Shown here piece after piece: positions 35,369 to 44,399 of a stretch of 64,000 nucleotides of DNA. Below the pieces are notes generated by a model, which searched no databases, was not told the DNA's origin, and was given only the letters and a program-made list of their open reading frames with translations. Position numbers and translations under genes: made by a program. The DNA is from Actinomycetes bacterium (GTDB taxonomy: Bacteria; Actinomycetota; Actinomycetes; Propionibacteriales; Nocardioidaceae). Positions within the stretch are counted from its first letter, which is position 1; the number at the start of each line of letters is the position of its first letter. Where the stretch lies: contig JAEZEJ010000037.1 in assembly GCA_023417775.1 (NCBI GenBank), positions 1-64,000 of the forward strand, given 5' to 3'.

Positions 35369-36193
35369 TCAGGCGGCCCCCGCGAAGGGCCAGTCGGGGA
35401 TCGGCTCGAGCCGCCGGCGGCGGCGCAGCGCGTAGCGGTTGAAGTCCATCGAGCGGCGGGCTGCCCAGAACCGCTGCTGCGCCATCGCCAGGCGCGGCTC
35501 CGGCCGCACCACCCCCGGATGCCGAGCCCCCAGCTCGATCGCGATATCGCGTGCCACCCGGGCATCGCAGGTCGCATCGTGCGGATTCTCCAGGGCGATC
35601 CCGTAGTACTCGGCCACATCGGTCAACCGGCGAGAGCCCAGGCGTCCGCGCTCGATGCCGTAGTCGATGACGAAGGGGTCGATCACGAGCACCGCATCCC
35701 AGCGCGGCTGCGGCAGCCGGTAGCGCCACAGCTCGGTGCGCAGCACCGTGAGATCGAAGGCGGCGTTGAACACCACGAGCGGCACGCTCCGGGATGCGAG
35801 GTCGTCGACCCAGGTGGCCAGTTCGCGCAGCGCGATGACGGGAGAGGGGGCATCGACGACATCGGCATCGCGCAGGCCGTGGATCGCCGAGGCCTTGTCC
35901 GGGATCGGGATCTGCGGATTGATGCGGCCGACGAGCTCACGCTCCCCGCTCGGGCCCAGGGCCGCATAACTGACGATGCGGTCCGTCCACGGATCGACGC
36001 CCGTGGTCTCGAAGTCGAGGGCGGCGAGTGCTCCGGTATGCCAGCCCCGGTGATCGCCACGCGGCGGAGGGACGGGGCGGTGGTCGGCGCAGACGGTGGT
36101 GCCGTCCTCACCGAAGCCGATACGGAAACCGCCCTGTGGTTCGACATCGACACCACAGTCAGCGCAGTTCCCTGCGTACGCGTTCTGCCTCAC
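35369..36193 (-). CDS. DEDDh 3'-5' exonuclease (DnaQ-like) with N-terminal zinc-binding element
   Basis: A 274-residue protein. Cys10, Cys13, Cys35 and His38 form a probable small zinc site; an exonuclease domain follows: Exo I LDFETTG (Asp60, Glu62), Exo II in VVFNAAFDLTVLR, and Exo III NPHDATCDARVA with its conserved His and Asp. It resembles stand-alone DNA polymerase III epsilon-like proofreading or RNase T-type nucleases of actinobacteria. The acidic catalytic set is intact, so activity is expected; substrate not known. Confidence 0.9.
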   Translation of the reverse strand: MRQNAYAGNCADCGVDVEPQGGFRIGFGEDGTTVCADHRPVPPPRGDHRGWHTGALAALDFETTGVDPWTDRIVSYAALGPSGERELVGRINPQIPIPDKASAIHGLRDADVVDAPSPVIALRELATWVDDLASRSVPLVVFNAAFDLTVLRTELWRYRLPQPRWDAVLVIDPFVIDYGIERGRLGSRRLTDVAEYYGIALENPHDATCDARVARDIAIELGARHPGVVRPEPRLAMAQQRFWAARRSMDFNRYALRRRRRLEPIPDWPFAGAA

Positions 36194-36429
36194 CCTGACC
36201 TCCTCGAGGGCGTGCCTGACAATTCCTGACCTGCTGCGCGGCGTCCCGCCGGTGCCTCGCGGCGGGGAACGTCGCTCGCACGACCATCCCCCCTAGGGCT
36301 TCGCTCCGGCGCCTGGCGAGGCATCCCGCGGATACGCCGCTCGCAACGGCCACGAATCGACAGCCACGCCCTCGCCCACGGTAGCCAGCGGCCCTGACAC
36401 TCCCCGACCCGCCTACGACGCAGCCGCCC

Positions 36430-37077
36430 TCAGCGGTTCTCCGCCTGCTCGGGCGGCTCGTCGCGGCGGCGCTCGGCCTCCTCGCGCTCCTCGGCCGCGC
36501 GCCGCAGCCGTTCGGCCTCCTCGCGGTGCAGCCGATCCGACTCGGCGCTCGCCTCGAGATCATGGCGCAGGGTCCCCAGCTGGCGACGACGCCGCCCCGC
36601 CGACCACCGGGCCGCGATCAGGGCGACGACGCCGAGCACCCCCAGCACCACCCCGATCCACGAGCCGGTCACGAAACCAGGGGCCTCACGGGACCAGATA
36701 TCGCGTCCTTCACTCGCCGCGTCATTGCCGCCGAGCACCACCGAGAGCGTGAGCAGGTTCGGGACGGCGAGCACCACCGCTGCCAGCACGAGCAGGGCGC
36801 GTATCTTCCACCGGGGCCTGAGGACGAAGGCCAGGGTCACAGTCGGCAACGCCGCGAACACGGCGCCGATGGCCAGCCCCCAGATCACTCCCGTCGGGGT
36901 GGACCCGCCGACCAGGGCACCGATCCGCTCACCCCACCAGCGCGGCAGGAAGGCGGCCGCGAGGGCGTACGCGATGAGGGCCAGGAGCACTGCGATGACC
37001 ACGAGAGCGGCCCGCCGGGCCCACCGCGGGGCGCCGACACCGCGCGGCTCAGCCGGCCGCCGTGAATCCTCCGACAT
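36430..37077 (-). CDS. Membrane protein of unknown function with coiled-coil tail
   Basis: A 215-residue protein with four hydrophobic segments (about 22-43, 61-84, 90-112 and 140-160) and a highly charged C-terminal coiled coil (about 165-215) rich in Arg, Glu and Ala. The ATG at 37077 is used because an in-frame start 54 bases upstream adds only unconserved residues. It is divergent from mrpA with 95 bases between; a link with the antiporter is possible but not shown. No family recognised. Confidence 0.75.
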   Translation of the reverse strand: MSEDSRRPAEPRGVGAPRWARRAALVVIAVLLALIAYALAAAFLPRWWGERIGALVGGSTPTGVIWGLAIGAVFAALPTVTLAFVLRPRWKIRALLVLAAVVLAVPNLLTLSVVLGGNDAASEGRDIWSREAPGFVTGSWIGVVLGVLGVVALIAARWSAGRRRRQLGTLRHDLEASAESDRLHREEAERLRRAAEEREEAERRRDEPPEQAENR

Positions 37078-37172
37078 GACCTCATCGTGACACCGCTGGA
37101 CCTTTTCCGCCGCACGTCGCACAATACTCACGTCGGCGCAGCTGGGACCGTTCCGCTACGCTGTGACCAGCC

Positions 37173-40031
37173 ATGCTCTGGTTGATCGCGCTCCATTTCC
37201 TCGCTGCCGCGGTTGCCCCTGCCCTCATCCGGTTGCTGGACCGCCGAGCCTTCTGGGTCATGGCGCTGGCCCCCGCCGCCTCCTTCGCCTGGCTGCTGCC
37301 CCAGACCCTCGAGGTGACCCGCACCGGTGAGGCGGTGAGCGAGCGGATCGCCTGGGTGGAGTCGATCGGCCTGGACCTCGACTTCACGATGGGCCCCTTC
37401 GCCGCGATCCTCGCACTGCTGGTCACCGGCATCGGCGCCCTCGTCCTCATCTACTGCTCGTGGTACTTCCGCCCCGGGGACCCGGAGATGTGGCGCTTCG
37501 CGGGCGTCCTCACCGGCTTCGCGGGGGCGATGCTCGGTCTGGTGCTCTCGGACAACGTGTTCGTGCTCTACACCTTCTGGGAGCTCACCACCGTCCTGTC
37601 CTTCCTGCTCATCGGCCACAACCCCGACCGGCGCGCCAACCGGCGCGCCGCGATGAGCGCCCTCATCGTCACGACCTTCGGCGGTCTGACGATGCTCATC
37701 GGCCTGGTGATCCTCTATGTGCAGAGCGGCACCGCGCTGCTCAGCGAGATGATCGCCGCGCCCCCGGAGCCCAATGCCTGGGTGACCGCGGGTGTCATGA
37801 CGGTCCTGGTCGGCGCCCTCTCGAAGTCCGCACTGGTGCCCTTCCACTTCTGGCTCCCCGGCGCGATGGCCGCTCCCACCCCCGTGAGCGCCTATCTGCA
37901 CGCCGCGGCGATGGTCAAAGCCGGTGTCTTCCTCGTCGCGCTGATGGCCCCCGCCTATGCCGACACCCCCGGCTGGCGCCCGCTGCTGGTCACCCTCGGC
38001 ATCCTCACGATGATCGTGGGAGGTCTGCGCGCACTCCGCCAGTACGACATCAAGCTGCTGCTCGCCTACGGCACCGTCAGCCAGCTGGGCTTCCTGGTCG
38101 CCATGGCCGGCACCGGCACCCGGGCCGCCGGCTTCGCCGCCCTCTCGCTGCTGTGCGGCCACGCGCTGTTCAAGTCCGCCCTATTCCTCATCGTGGGCAT
38201 CATCGACCGATCCGTCGGCACCCGCGACCTGCGCGAGCTCAACGGGCTGCGCCAGGCGCGGCCCGTCCTCTTCGTGACCACCCTCATCGCGGCCGGTTCG
38301 ATGGCCGGCATCCCCCCGATGCTCGGATTCACCGCGAAGGAGGCGGGGCTCGCCGCCTATGTCGACCTCGGTCACGATCTCGACTGGCAGCTCGGCGCCT
38401 GGCTGGCGCTCGCGGGCATCGTCGTCGGCTCGATCCTGACGATGGCCTACACCGCACGCTTCGTCTGGGGCGCCTTCGGCAGCAAGCCCCATGTCCCCAG
38501 GTGCTCGCCGCGTACCTTCTCCCCCGGCTTCCAGGGCGTGCCGGTGTTCATCACCCTGTTCACCATCGCGGGCGGACTCGCCGGCAGCTGGCTGACGCCC
38601 CGCATCGCCTCCTATGCCGACACCTTCCCCGAAGGCGCCCACGAGCCCGTCCTGGTGCTGTGGCACGGTTTCACCCCGGCGCTCGGACTCTCCGTCCTCT
38701 GCATCGTCGCCGGACTCGCGCTCTTCTACTTCCGCCGACCCGTCGCCGTGGCCCAGCACGCGGTGGTGGACCGGCTGCCGATGCCCGATGCCGATCGCTC
38801 GTATCACGCCATCATGCGCGGTATCGATCGGCTGGCGGTGGAGGTCACCGGTCGCACCCAGCGCGGTTCGCTGCCCTTCTATCTCGGCGTCATCCTCGTC
38901 ACGCTGATCATCGTCCCCGGCTGGGCGCTGATCCGCGCCTGGGAGACGCCCCAGGTCAGCGATATCCGGCTGGCCGACAACTATCTGCAGATGGCCGCCG
39001 GGATCCTGATGATCATCGCGGCCGTCCTCACCGTGCGCTCGCGGCGCCGGCTCCGCGCGGTACTGCTGCTCGGGCTGACCGGTTACGGCACGGCAATCCT
39101 CTTCGTCGCCCACGGCGCCCCGGACCTCGCACTCACCCAGGTGCTCGTCGAGACCTTCCTGCTGGTCACCTTCGTGCTGGTCCTGCGCCGCCTCCCCCCG
39201 TTCTTCTCCGACCGGCCCTTCAACGTGATGCGCTGGGTCCGCATCGCGATCGGCACCGGCGTGGGGGTCCTGGTGGCCGGGGTCGCGCTGATCGCGTCCA
39301 ATGCCCGCGTCGCCGAGCCGATCTCGGCCGGCTGGCCCGACCCCGCCTATGAGTACGGCGGCGGCAAGAACATCGTCAACATCACCCTCGTCGACATCCG
39401 CGCGTGGGACACCCTCGGCGAGCTGAGCGTGCTCGTGGTCGCCGCGACCGGCGTCGCGAGCCTGATCTTCCTCATCACGGACCGCTCCACCCGCTCCCTG
39501 AGCCGCCCGCACCGCGTGGTCACCCCGGACTCCAATCAGTGGCTGGCCGCCAACCTGCACGATGCCCGCCGCTCCATCGTCTTCGAGATCGTCACCCGGC
39601 TGATCTTCCACACGGTAATCGTGTTCTCGATCTACCTGATGCTCGCCGGTCACAATTCCCCCGGCGGCGGCTTCGCCGGTGGTCTCATCGCGAGCCTCGC
39701 GCTGATGATCCGCTACCTGGCGGGCGGCCGTGAGGAGCTCGACAACGCCGCGCCGGTGGATGCCGGCCTCGTCCTCGGCACCGGTCTGGCCGTGGCGGCG
39801 CTCTCGGGCATCATCCCGACCCTGCTCGGCGGCGGTGTGCTGCAGAGCGCCATCTTCGACGTCCCGCTCGGGCCGCTCGGCGAGCTCCACCTGGTGACCT
39901 CCGTCTTCTTCGACATCGGCGTGTACCTCGTGGTCGTCGGCCTGGCCATCGACGTCCTGCGCAGCCTGGGGGCCGGTATCGACCAGCAGGCCGAGGACGA
40001 AGACCTCGACGAGGAGGCGACCCCCGCATGA
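37173..40031 (+). CDS. mrpA: MrpA/MrpB fusion subunit of Na+/H+ antiporter (operon 1)
   Basis: A 952-residue membrane protein. It contains the complex-I-like proton-channel domain (about 60-420; KSALVPFHFWLPGAM and [13 protein letters not shown] in its core), the MrpA C-terminal/DUF4040 region (about 610-680; TGYGTAILFVAHGAPDLALTQ in part) and a fused MrpB domain (about 800-945; MLAGHNSPGGGFAGGL). The A-B fusion is standard in actinobacteria. The complex exchanges cytoplasmic Na+ or K+ for H+. A TACGCT hexamer lies ten bases before ATG. Its stop overlaps the ATG of a 31-codon ORF that leads into mrpC. Confidence 0.95.
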   Translation: MLWLIALHFLAAAVAPALIRLLDRRAFWVMALAPAASFAWLLPQTLEVTRTGEAVSERIAWVESIGLDLDFTMGPFAAILALLVTGIGALVLIYCSWYFRPGDPEMWRFAGVLTGFAGAMLGLVLSDNVFVLYTFWELTTVLSFLLIGHNPDRRANRRAAMSALIVTTFGGLTMLIGLVILYVQSGTALLSEMIAAPPEPNAWVTAGVMTVLVGALSKSALVPFHFWLPGAMAAPTPVSAYLHAAAMVKAGVFLVALMAPAYADTPGWRPLLVTLGILTMIVGGLRALRQYDIKLLLAYGTVSQLGFLVAMAGTGTRAAGFAALSLLCGHALFKSALFLIVGIIDRSVGTRDLRELNGLRQARPVLFVTTLIAAGSMAGIPPMLGFTAKEAGLAAYVDLGHDLDWQLGAWLALAGIVVGSILTMAYTARFVWGAFGSKPHVPRCSPRTFSPGFQGVPVFITLFTIAGGLAGSWLTPRIASYADTFPEGAHEPVLVLWHGFTPALGLSVLCIVAGLALFYFRRPVAVAQHAVVDRLPMPDADRSYHAIMRGIDRLAVEVTGRTQRGSLPFYLGVILVTLIIVPGWALIRAWETPQVSDIRLADNYLQMAAGILMIIAAVLTVRSRRRLRAVLLLGLTGYGTAILFVAHGAPDLALTQVLVETFLLVTFVLVLRRLPPFFSDRPFNVMRWVRIAIGTGVGVLVAGVALIASNARVAEPISAGWPDPAYEYGGGKNIVNITLVDIRAWDTLGELSVLVVAATGVASLIFLITDRSTRSLSRPHRVVTPDSNQWLAANLHDARRSIVFEIVTRLIFHTVIVFSIYLMLAGHNSPGGGFAGGLIASLALMIRYLAGGREELDNAAPVDAGLVLGTGLAVAALSGIIPTLLGGGVLQSAIFDVPLGPLGELHLVTSVFFDIGVYLVVVGLAIDVLRSLGAGIDQQAEDEDLDEEATPA

Positions 40032-40123
40032 GCGAGCACTCCCGCCAGCGAGCGAACCATCGATACGGCATTCACGGCGTATCCCCCGTGTCGCGCGCTT
40101 CCTTCACGGGGGTGGCGGCATGA
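40028..40123 (+). CDS. Possible 31-codon coupling ORF between mrpA and mrpC
   Basis: The only open junction of operon 1 is crossed by a frame whose ATG (40028) overlaps the mrpA stop (ATGA) and whose TGA (40121-40123) overlaps the mrpC ATG (ATGA). It begins Met-Ser-Glu-His-Ser-Arg and is basic. The gap contains an 8-bp perfect hairpin (40083-40090 with 40105-40112) whose 3' arm covers the purine-rich ribosome site of mrpC. Ribosomes finishing mrpA could reinitiate, open the hairpin and deliver translation to mrpC. No homologue is known to me. Confidence 0.35.
   Translation: MSEHSRQRANHRYGIHGVSPVSRASFTGVAA
40083..40112 (+). promoter_or_regulatory. Hairpin covering the mrpC ribosome site
   Basis: CCCCCGTG (40083-40090) pairs perfectly with CACGGGGG (40105-40112). 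The 3' arm merges with the GGGGGTGG that would recruit ribosomes to mrpC, eight bases before its ATG. It could limit independent mrpC translation. Confidence 0.5.
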
Positions 40124-40602
40124 GTCCGAATCTGGTCTTGGTGATCGTGGCCGGCGTCATGGTCGGCACCGGCGTCACGCTCATGCTCGAGCGCAGCCTC
40201 ACCCGCATCCTGGTGGGCTTCGTGCTCATCGGCAACGGTCTCAACGTCCTGCTGCTGATCGCCTCGGGACCGGCCGGTCGCGCGCCGCTCATCGGCGAGG
40301 GCGAGGGGCCGATGAGCGATCCCCTGCCCCAGGCGATGGCCCTGACCGCGATCGTCATCACCCTCGGCGTCACCGCCTTCGGCCTCGCGCTCGCCTATCG
40401 CGCCTTCCAGCTGACCGGCACCGACGATGTCCAAGACGACCTCGAGGACGACTTCATCCGCCGCCGCGCCGAACGCGACGAGGCCTCCACGACCTTCGAG
40501 GACACCGAGCTCGACGAGTCGCTGCCCGATGAGGAAGGCGCCGACGAGCCCGACGACATCGGCGTGTCCACCGACACGATCCGCGGAGGGGATGACCGAT
40601 GA
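40120..40602 (+). CDS. mrpC: MrpC subunit (operon 1)
   Basis: A 160-residue NuoK-like subunit with three helices in residues 1-105, including RILVGFVLIGNGLNVLLL and DPLPQAMALTAIVI. A hydrophilic acidic tail of about 55 residues (Asp/Glu-rich) extends beyond the usual family end and is absent from the operon 2 copy. ATG overlaps a mini-ORF stop; its own stop overlaps mrpD by four bases. Confidence 0.95.
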   Translation: MSPNLVLVIVAGVMVGTGVTLMLERSLTRILVGFVLIGNGLNVLLLIASGPAGRAPLIGEGEGPMSDPLPQAMALTAIVITLGVTAFGLALAYRAFQLTGTDDVQDDLEDDFIRRRAERDEASTTFEDTELDESLPDEEGADEPDDIGVSTDTIRGGDDR

Positions 40603-42218
40603 GCGACCATGTCCTCGAACAGCTGGTGCTCGCACCGGTCATCATCCCGCTCCTCGGAGCGGGACTGTGCCTGGCCTTCGGCCGCTATGCCTTCCTCCAG
40701 CGCATCATCAGCATCGTCACACTGGCGCTCGTGGTGGCCGCATCGGCGACACTGCTGTACCGCGCCGATGCCTTCGGTCCCCAGACCTTCAATGTCGCGG
40801 GTTGGCCGGCCGAGCTCGGCATCAGCCTGGTCGCCGACCGGTTCAGCTCGCTGATGCTGATCGTGTCCACGATCGTGACCCTGGTGGTCCTGCTGTACTC
40901 GATCGGCCAGGGCATCGTCGAATACGGCCGTGAGACACCGCTGTCGGTCTTCTACCCGACCTTCCTGGTGCTGAGCGCGGGCGTCTCCAATGCCTTCCTC
41001 TCGGCCGATCTGTTCAATCTCTTCGTCGGTTTCGAGATCCTGCTGGCATCGTCCTATGTGCTGATCACCCTCGGCGGCACCAATGCCCGCGTCCGATCGG
41101 GCACGATCTACATCATCGTCAGCCTGATCTCCTCGGTGCTGTTCCTCATCGCGATCGCCGCCGTCTATGCGGCCACCGGCACCGTCAACTTCGCCCAGCT
41201 CGCGACGCGCTTCGACGAGCTGCCCTCGGGGGTGGCGACGCTATTGCAGCTGCTGCTGCTGCTGACCTTCGCGGTGAAGGCCGCGGTCTTCCCGCTCTAC
41301 GCCTGGCTTCCGGACTCCTATCCCACCGCTCCCGCACCGGTCACCGCGGTCTTCGCCGGCCTGCTGACCAAGGTCGGCATCTATGCGATCCTGCGCACCC
41401 AGACGCTGCTGTTCACCCCGGACACATTGCGCACGCTCCTGCTGTGGGCGTCCATCCTGACGATGGTGATCGGCATCCTCGGCGCGGTCGCACAGTCGGA
41501 CATCAAACGTGTTCTGTCGTTCACCTTGGTCAGCCACATCGGCTACATGCTCTTCGGCATCGCCCTGGGAACGCAGCTGGGGATGCAGGGCGCGGTCTTC
41601 TACATCGCGCACCACATCACGGTGCAGACCACCTTGTTCCTGGTGGCCGGACTGGTCGAGTACCGGGCCGGGACCACCAACCTCGATCGTCTCGGCGGGC
41701 TCGCCCGACTGGCCCCGATCCTCTCGATCATGTTCTTCATCCCCGCGATGAATCTCGCCGGGATTCCACCGTTCTCCGGATTCCTGGGCAAGCTCGCCCT
41801 CGTACAGGCGGGGGTCGAGGACCACGAGTGGCTCGCGGCGACCGGCGTGGTCGCCGCGATCGCCACCAGCCTGCTGACCCTCTATGCGATCGCCAAGATC
41901 TGGAACCGCGCCTTCTGGCAGCCCAAGGACGAGGACGAGCTGCCCTCGGCCTCGCTGACCATGGACTGGACCCCCGGTGGCGGCGGATCGCTGCACGGCA
42001 CCAAGAGCGTCGCCACCAAGACGCAGCGCACGACCAGCTGGAAGGAACTCGAGGACGATTCCCGGCTTCCCGCGCGGATGGCCATGCCGACCCTCGCGCT
42101 GGCCCTCGTCACGGTGGGGCTGACGGTCTTCGCCGGTCCGATCATGGGCTATGCCGACCGCGCGTCTACCGAGCTCCTCGAACGCACGCCGTATATCGAG
42201 GCGGTGTTGAGCAAGTGA
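40599..42218 (+). CDS. mrpD: MrpD subunit (operon 1)
   Basis: A 539-residue proton-channel subunit homologous to NuoM/N, with about 14 helices and the key motif VKAAVFPLYAWLPDSYPTAP. A cytoplasmic Thr/Ser/Gly-rich insertion (about 443-490) before the last helix is unusual in length. Overlaps mrpC and mrpE by four bases each. Confidence 0.95.
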   Translation: MSDHVLEQLVLAPVIIPLLGAGLCLAFGRYAFLQRIISIVTLALVVAASATLLYRADAFGPQTFNVAGWPAELGISLVADRFSSLMLIVSTIVTLVVLLYSIGQGIVEYGRETPLSVFYPTFLVLSAGVSNAFLSADLFNLFVGFEILLASSYVLITLGGTNARVRSGTIYIIVSLISSVLFLIAIAAVYAATGTVNFAQLATRFDELPSGVATLLQLLLLLTFAVKAAVFPLYAWLPDSYPTAPAPVTAVFAGLLTKVGIYAILRTQTLLFTPDTLRTLLLWASILTMVIGILGAVAQSDIKRVLSFTLVSHIGYMLFGIALGTQLGMQGAVFYIAHHITVQTTLFLVAGLVEYRAGTTNLDRLGGLARLAPILSIMFFIPAMNLAGIPPFSGFLGKLALVQAGVEDHEWLAATGVVAAIATSLLTLYAIAKIWNRAFWQPKDEDELPSASLTMDWTPGGGGSLHGTKSVATKTQRTTSWKELEDDSRLPARMAMPTLALALVTVGLTVFAGPIMGYADRASTELLERTPYIEAVLSK

Positions 42219-42757
42219 ACCGGCTGCGCATCCCCGTCATCATCGGGCTGACCATCGTCTGGTCCATGCTCTGGGGCGAGATCACGGTGCTGAACGTCAT
42301 CGGAGGTCTCGTGGTCGCGACCTTGGTGATCACGGTGTTCCCGTTCCCCTCGGTCGATCTGCACGGCCGCTTCCGACCGCTGTCGGCGCTCGTGCTGCTG
42401 GCACGATTCCTCTTCGATCTGGTGGTGGCGAGCTTCCAGGTGGCGTGGATCTCGATCCGGCCGGCGGCCCCGCCGCGCAGCGCGGTCATCGAGGTGCACC
42501 TGGTGGGAAGCTCCGATCTCCTGCAGGTGATGACCGGCGAGCTCGTCTCGCTCGTGCCCGGATCGCTGTTGATCGAGCTGGATGCCGAGACCGGTCGCAT
42601 GTGGCTGCACGTGCTGGACGGTTCGACACCCGAGGCGGTGGAGTCGGCCCGGCGCAAGGCTCGAGCCCAGGAGCACCGGGTGCTCGCGGCCTTCGGCTCG
42701 CGCGAGGACTATGAGGCCAGCCGCCACGAGTTACAGGAGAAGGAGGCGACCGCATGA
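42215..42757 (+). CDS. mrpE: MrpE subunit (operon 1)
   Basis: A 180-residue subunit with two N-terminal helices (about 5-45), a third near 63-80, and a cytoplasmic domain with SLVPGSLLIELDAETGRMWLH in outline, the family hallmark. GTG start overlaps the mrpD stop (GTGA); a longer in-frame frame inside mrpD is not coding. Confidence 0.93.
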   Translation: MNRLRIPVIIGLTIVWSMLWGEITVLNVIGGLVVATLVITVFPFPSVDLHGRFRPLSALVLLARFLFDLVVASFQVAWISIRPAAPPRSAVIEVHLVGSSDLLQVMTGELVSLVPGSLLIELDAETGRMWLHVLDGSTPEAVESARRKARAQEHRVLAAFGSREDYEASRHELQEKEATA

Positions 42758-43074
42758 CCACTGTCGGCATCATCTGTGCCGTGATCCTCGGGCTCACCGG
42801 CATCCTGTGCATGGTCCGCATCGTCCGCGGCCCGACGATGCTCGACCGCACGGTCGCCGCCGATGTCTTCGTGGCCGCCTGCGTGGGAGCGATCGGCGTC
42901 GAGGCGGCGGTCAACGGCCATACCAACACCCTGCCGGTGCTCGTGGCCCTCGCCCTGGTCGCCTTCCTCGGGTCGGTCAGCATCGCCCGCTATGCCGCTC
43001 CGGACTCCGATCGCAGCGCCGCCAAGCGCCCGGACGTCCCGGAGCAGACCCAGCGTGAGGACGAGATCCGATGA
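42754..43074 (+). CDS. mrpF: MrpF subunit (operon 1)
   Basis: A 106-residue, three-helix subunit with RIVRGPTMLDRTVAADVF after helix 1, the conserved MrpF loop. C-terminal 20 residues are polar. ATGA overlaps at both ends. Confidence 0.94.
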   Translation: MTTVGIICAVILGLTGILCMVRIVRGPTMLDRTVAADVFVAACVGAIGVEAAVNGHTNTLPVLVALALVAFLGSVSIARYAAPDSDRSAAKRPDVPEQTQREDEIR

Positions 43075-43394
43075 TCGACTACATCGCCGGGACGCTGCTG
43101 ATCCTCGGCGCCGGGTTCGCCCTGGTGGCGGGCATCGGCATCCTGCGGTTCCCCGAGCTGCTCACGCGCATGCACGCGGCCACCAAGCCGCAGACCCTGG
43201 GCCTGCTGCTGATCTTGACGGGGCTGGCGCTGCGCGCTCAGGACCTGGGCGACATCACGGTGATCATCGTCGTGGCGATCTTCCAGATGCTCACAGCCCC
43301 GGTCTCGGCGCACATGGTGGGCCGAGCATCGTTCCGCACCGGCTTCGTCGACAAGAGCCGACTCACCGCCATCGAGATCCCCGACGAATCCTAG
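43071..43394 (+). CDS. mrpG: MrpG subunit (operon 1)
   Basis: A 107-residue, three-helix subunit with GIGILRFPELLTRMHAATKP, the MrpG signature. Last gene of operon 1; an interrupted inverted repeat follows eleven bases later. Confidence 0.94.
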   Translation: MIDYIAGTLLILGAGFALVAGIGILRFPELLTRMHAATKPQTLGLLLILTGLALRAQDLGDITVIIVVAIFQMLTAPVSAHMVGRASFRTGFVDKSRLTAIEIPDES

Positions 43395-43404
43395 GACCCT
43401 CCGG

Positions 43405-43473
43405 GTCCGACTTTTGCCGGGTTATGGCCCTCGAAGCGGTCGATCAGGGGCAACATCCCGGCAGAAGTCGGAC
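43405..43473. repeat. Interrupted inverted repeat after mrpG (probable bidirectional terminator)
   Basis: Arms 43405-43421 and 43457-43473 pair over all 17 positions (one G-U), with weaker inner pairing GGCCCT/AGGGGC around a short loop. It separates the convergent mrpG and xthA genes. Same build as the elements at 8.4, 44.3, 50.2, 58.9 and 59.6 kb, but a different arm sequence. Confidence 0.75.
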
Positions 43474-43489
43474 GTAGCGCGCAGGCGTC

Positions 43490-44278
43490 TCAGTCGGCGA
43501 GATCGACGACGACGGGGGCGTGATCGCTCGCGCCCTTGCCCTTGCGCTCCTCACGGTCGATGAAGGCGTCGGTCACCCGCGCCGCGAGCGCCGGGGAGCC
43601 GAGCACGAAGTCGATGCGCATACCTTGGCGCTTCGGGAACCGCAGCTGCTGATAGTCCCAGTAGGTGTAGACGCCGGGGCCGGGAGTGTGCGGACGGACG
43701 ACATCGCTGAACCCCGCCTCGACGATGGAGGAGAAGGCAGATCGCTCGGGTTCTGAGACATGGGTCTTGCCGTCGAAGGCCGCAATGTCCCAGACATCAT
43801 CGTCCTCGGGGGCGATGTTCCAGTCCCCGGTGAGCGCGACCTGGGCCTGATCGTCCTCGGACAGCCAGCCGCGGCCGGCCGCCTCGAGCCGCTCGAGCCA
43901 GTCCAGCTTGTAGGCATAGTGCTCGTGGTCGAGCTCGCGGCCGTTGGGCACGTAGAGACTCCACATCTGGATCGAGCCGGTGGTGGCTCCGATGGCGCGG
44001 GGTTCGAGGATCTCGCCGAAGTGCGGCTGATCCTCGGCGAACTGACGGCGCACATCGGTCAGCCCCACGCGCGAGATCAGCGCGACGCCATTCCACTGGT
44101 TGACGCCGAAGTGGGCGAACTCGTAACCCCTCGCCTCGAGGTCCAGGCCGGGGAACTGATCCTCGCGGCACTTGGTCTCCTGGATCGCCAGGACGTCGAC
44201 ATCGTGACGATCCAGGAAGGCGACCACGCGGTCGATCCGGCTGCGGATGGAGTTCACATTCCAGGTCGCGATACGCAC
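43490..44278 (-). CDS. xthA: Exodeoxyribonuclease III (AP endonuclease)
   Basis: Cuts DNA at abasic sites and degrades 3' ends. The 262-residue protein has Asn7 in ATWNVNSIRSR, Glu34 in AIQETK, the LTGDWNIAPEDDDVWD segment and the terminal GASDHAPV catalytic Asp-His pair. It is the natural repair partner of uracil-DNA glycosylase, encoded elsewhere in this window. Confidence 0.97.
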   Translation of the reverse strand: MRIATWNVNSIRSRIDRVVAFLDRHDVDVLAIQETKCREDQFPGLDLEARGYEFAHFGVNQWNGVALISRVGLTDVRRQFAEDQPHFGEILEPRAIGATTGSIQMWSLYVPNGRELDHEHYAYKLDWLERLEAAGRGWLSEDDQAQVALTGDWNIAPEDDDVWDIAAFDGKTHVSEPERSAFSSIVEAGFSDVVRPHTPGPGVYTYWDYQQLRFPKRQGMRIDFVLGSPALAARVTDAFIDREERKGKGASDHAPVVVDLAD

Positions 44279-44330
44279 CCTTCGAACCTACCGAACCGCA
44301 CGAGCCGTCCGCGGCCCGGGCATGCGCCTC

Positions 44331-44385
44331 GAGCGGTGAGCTGTGACGCGCCACAGAGCTCGTGGCGCAGGACAGCTCACCGCTC
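44331..44385. repeat. Interrupted inverted repeat downstream of the methyltransferase gene
   Basis: Outer arms 44331-44344 and 44372-44385 pair perfectly over 14 bases; after a 3x3 internal loop the inner arms GCGCCAC/GTGGCGC (44348-44354, 44362-44368) pair over 7, with a 7-base loop. Likely terminates the flavoprotein-methyltransferase message before xthA. Confidence 0.75.
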
Positions 44386-44399
44386 CGGCGGTGTGGGGC

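Noticed and set aside
38181..39890. 569-codon minus-strand frame inside mrpA of operon 1
   Set aside because: Hydrophilic, repetitive product antisense to clear membrane-helix coding sequence.
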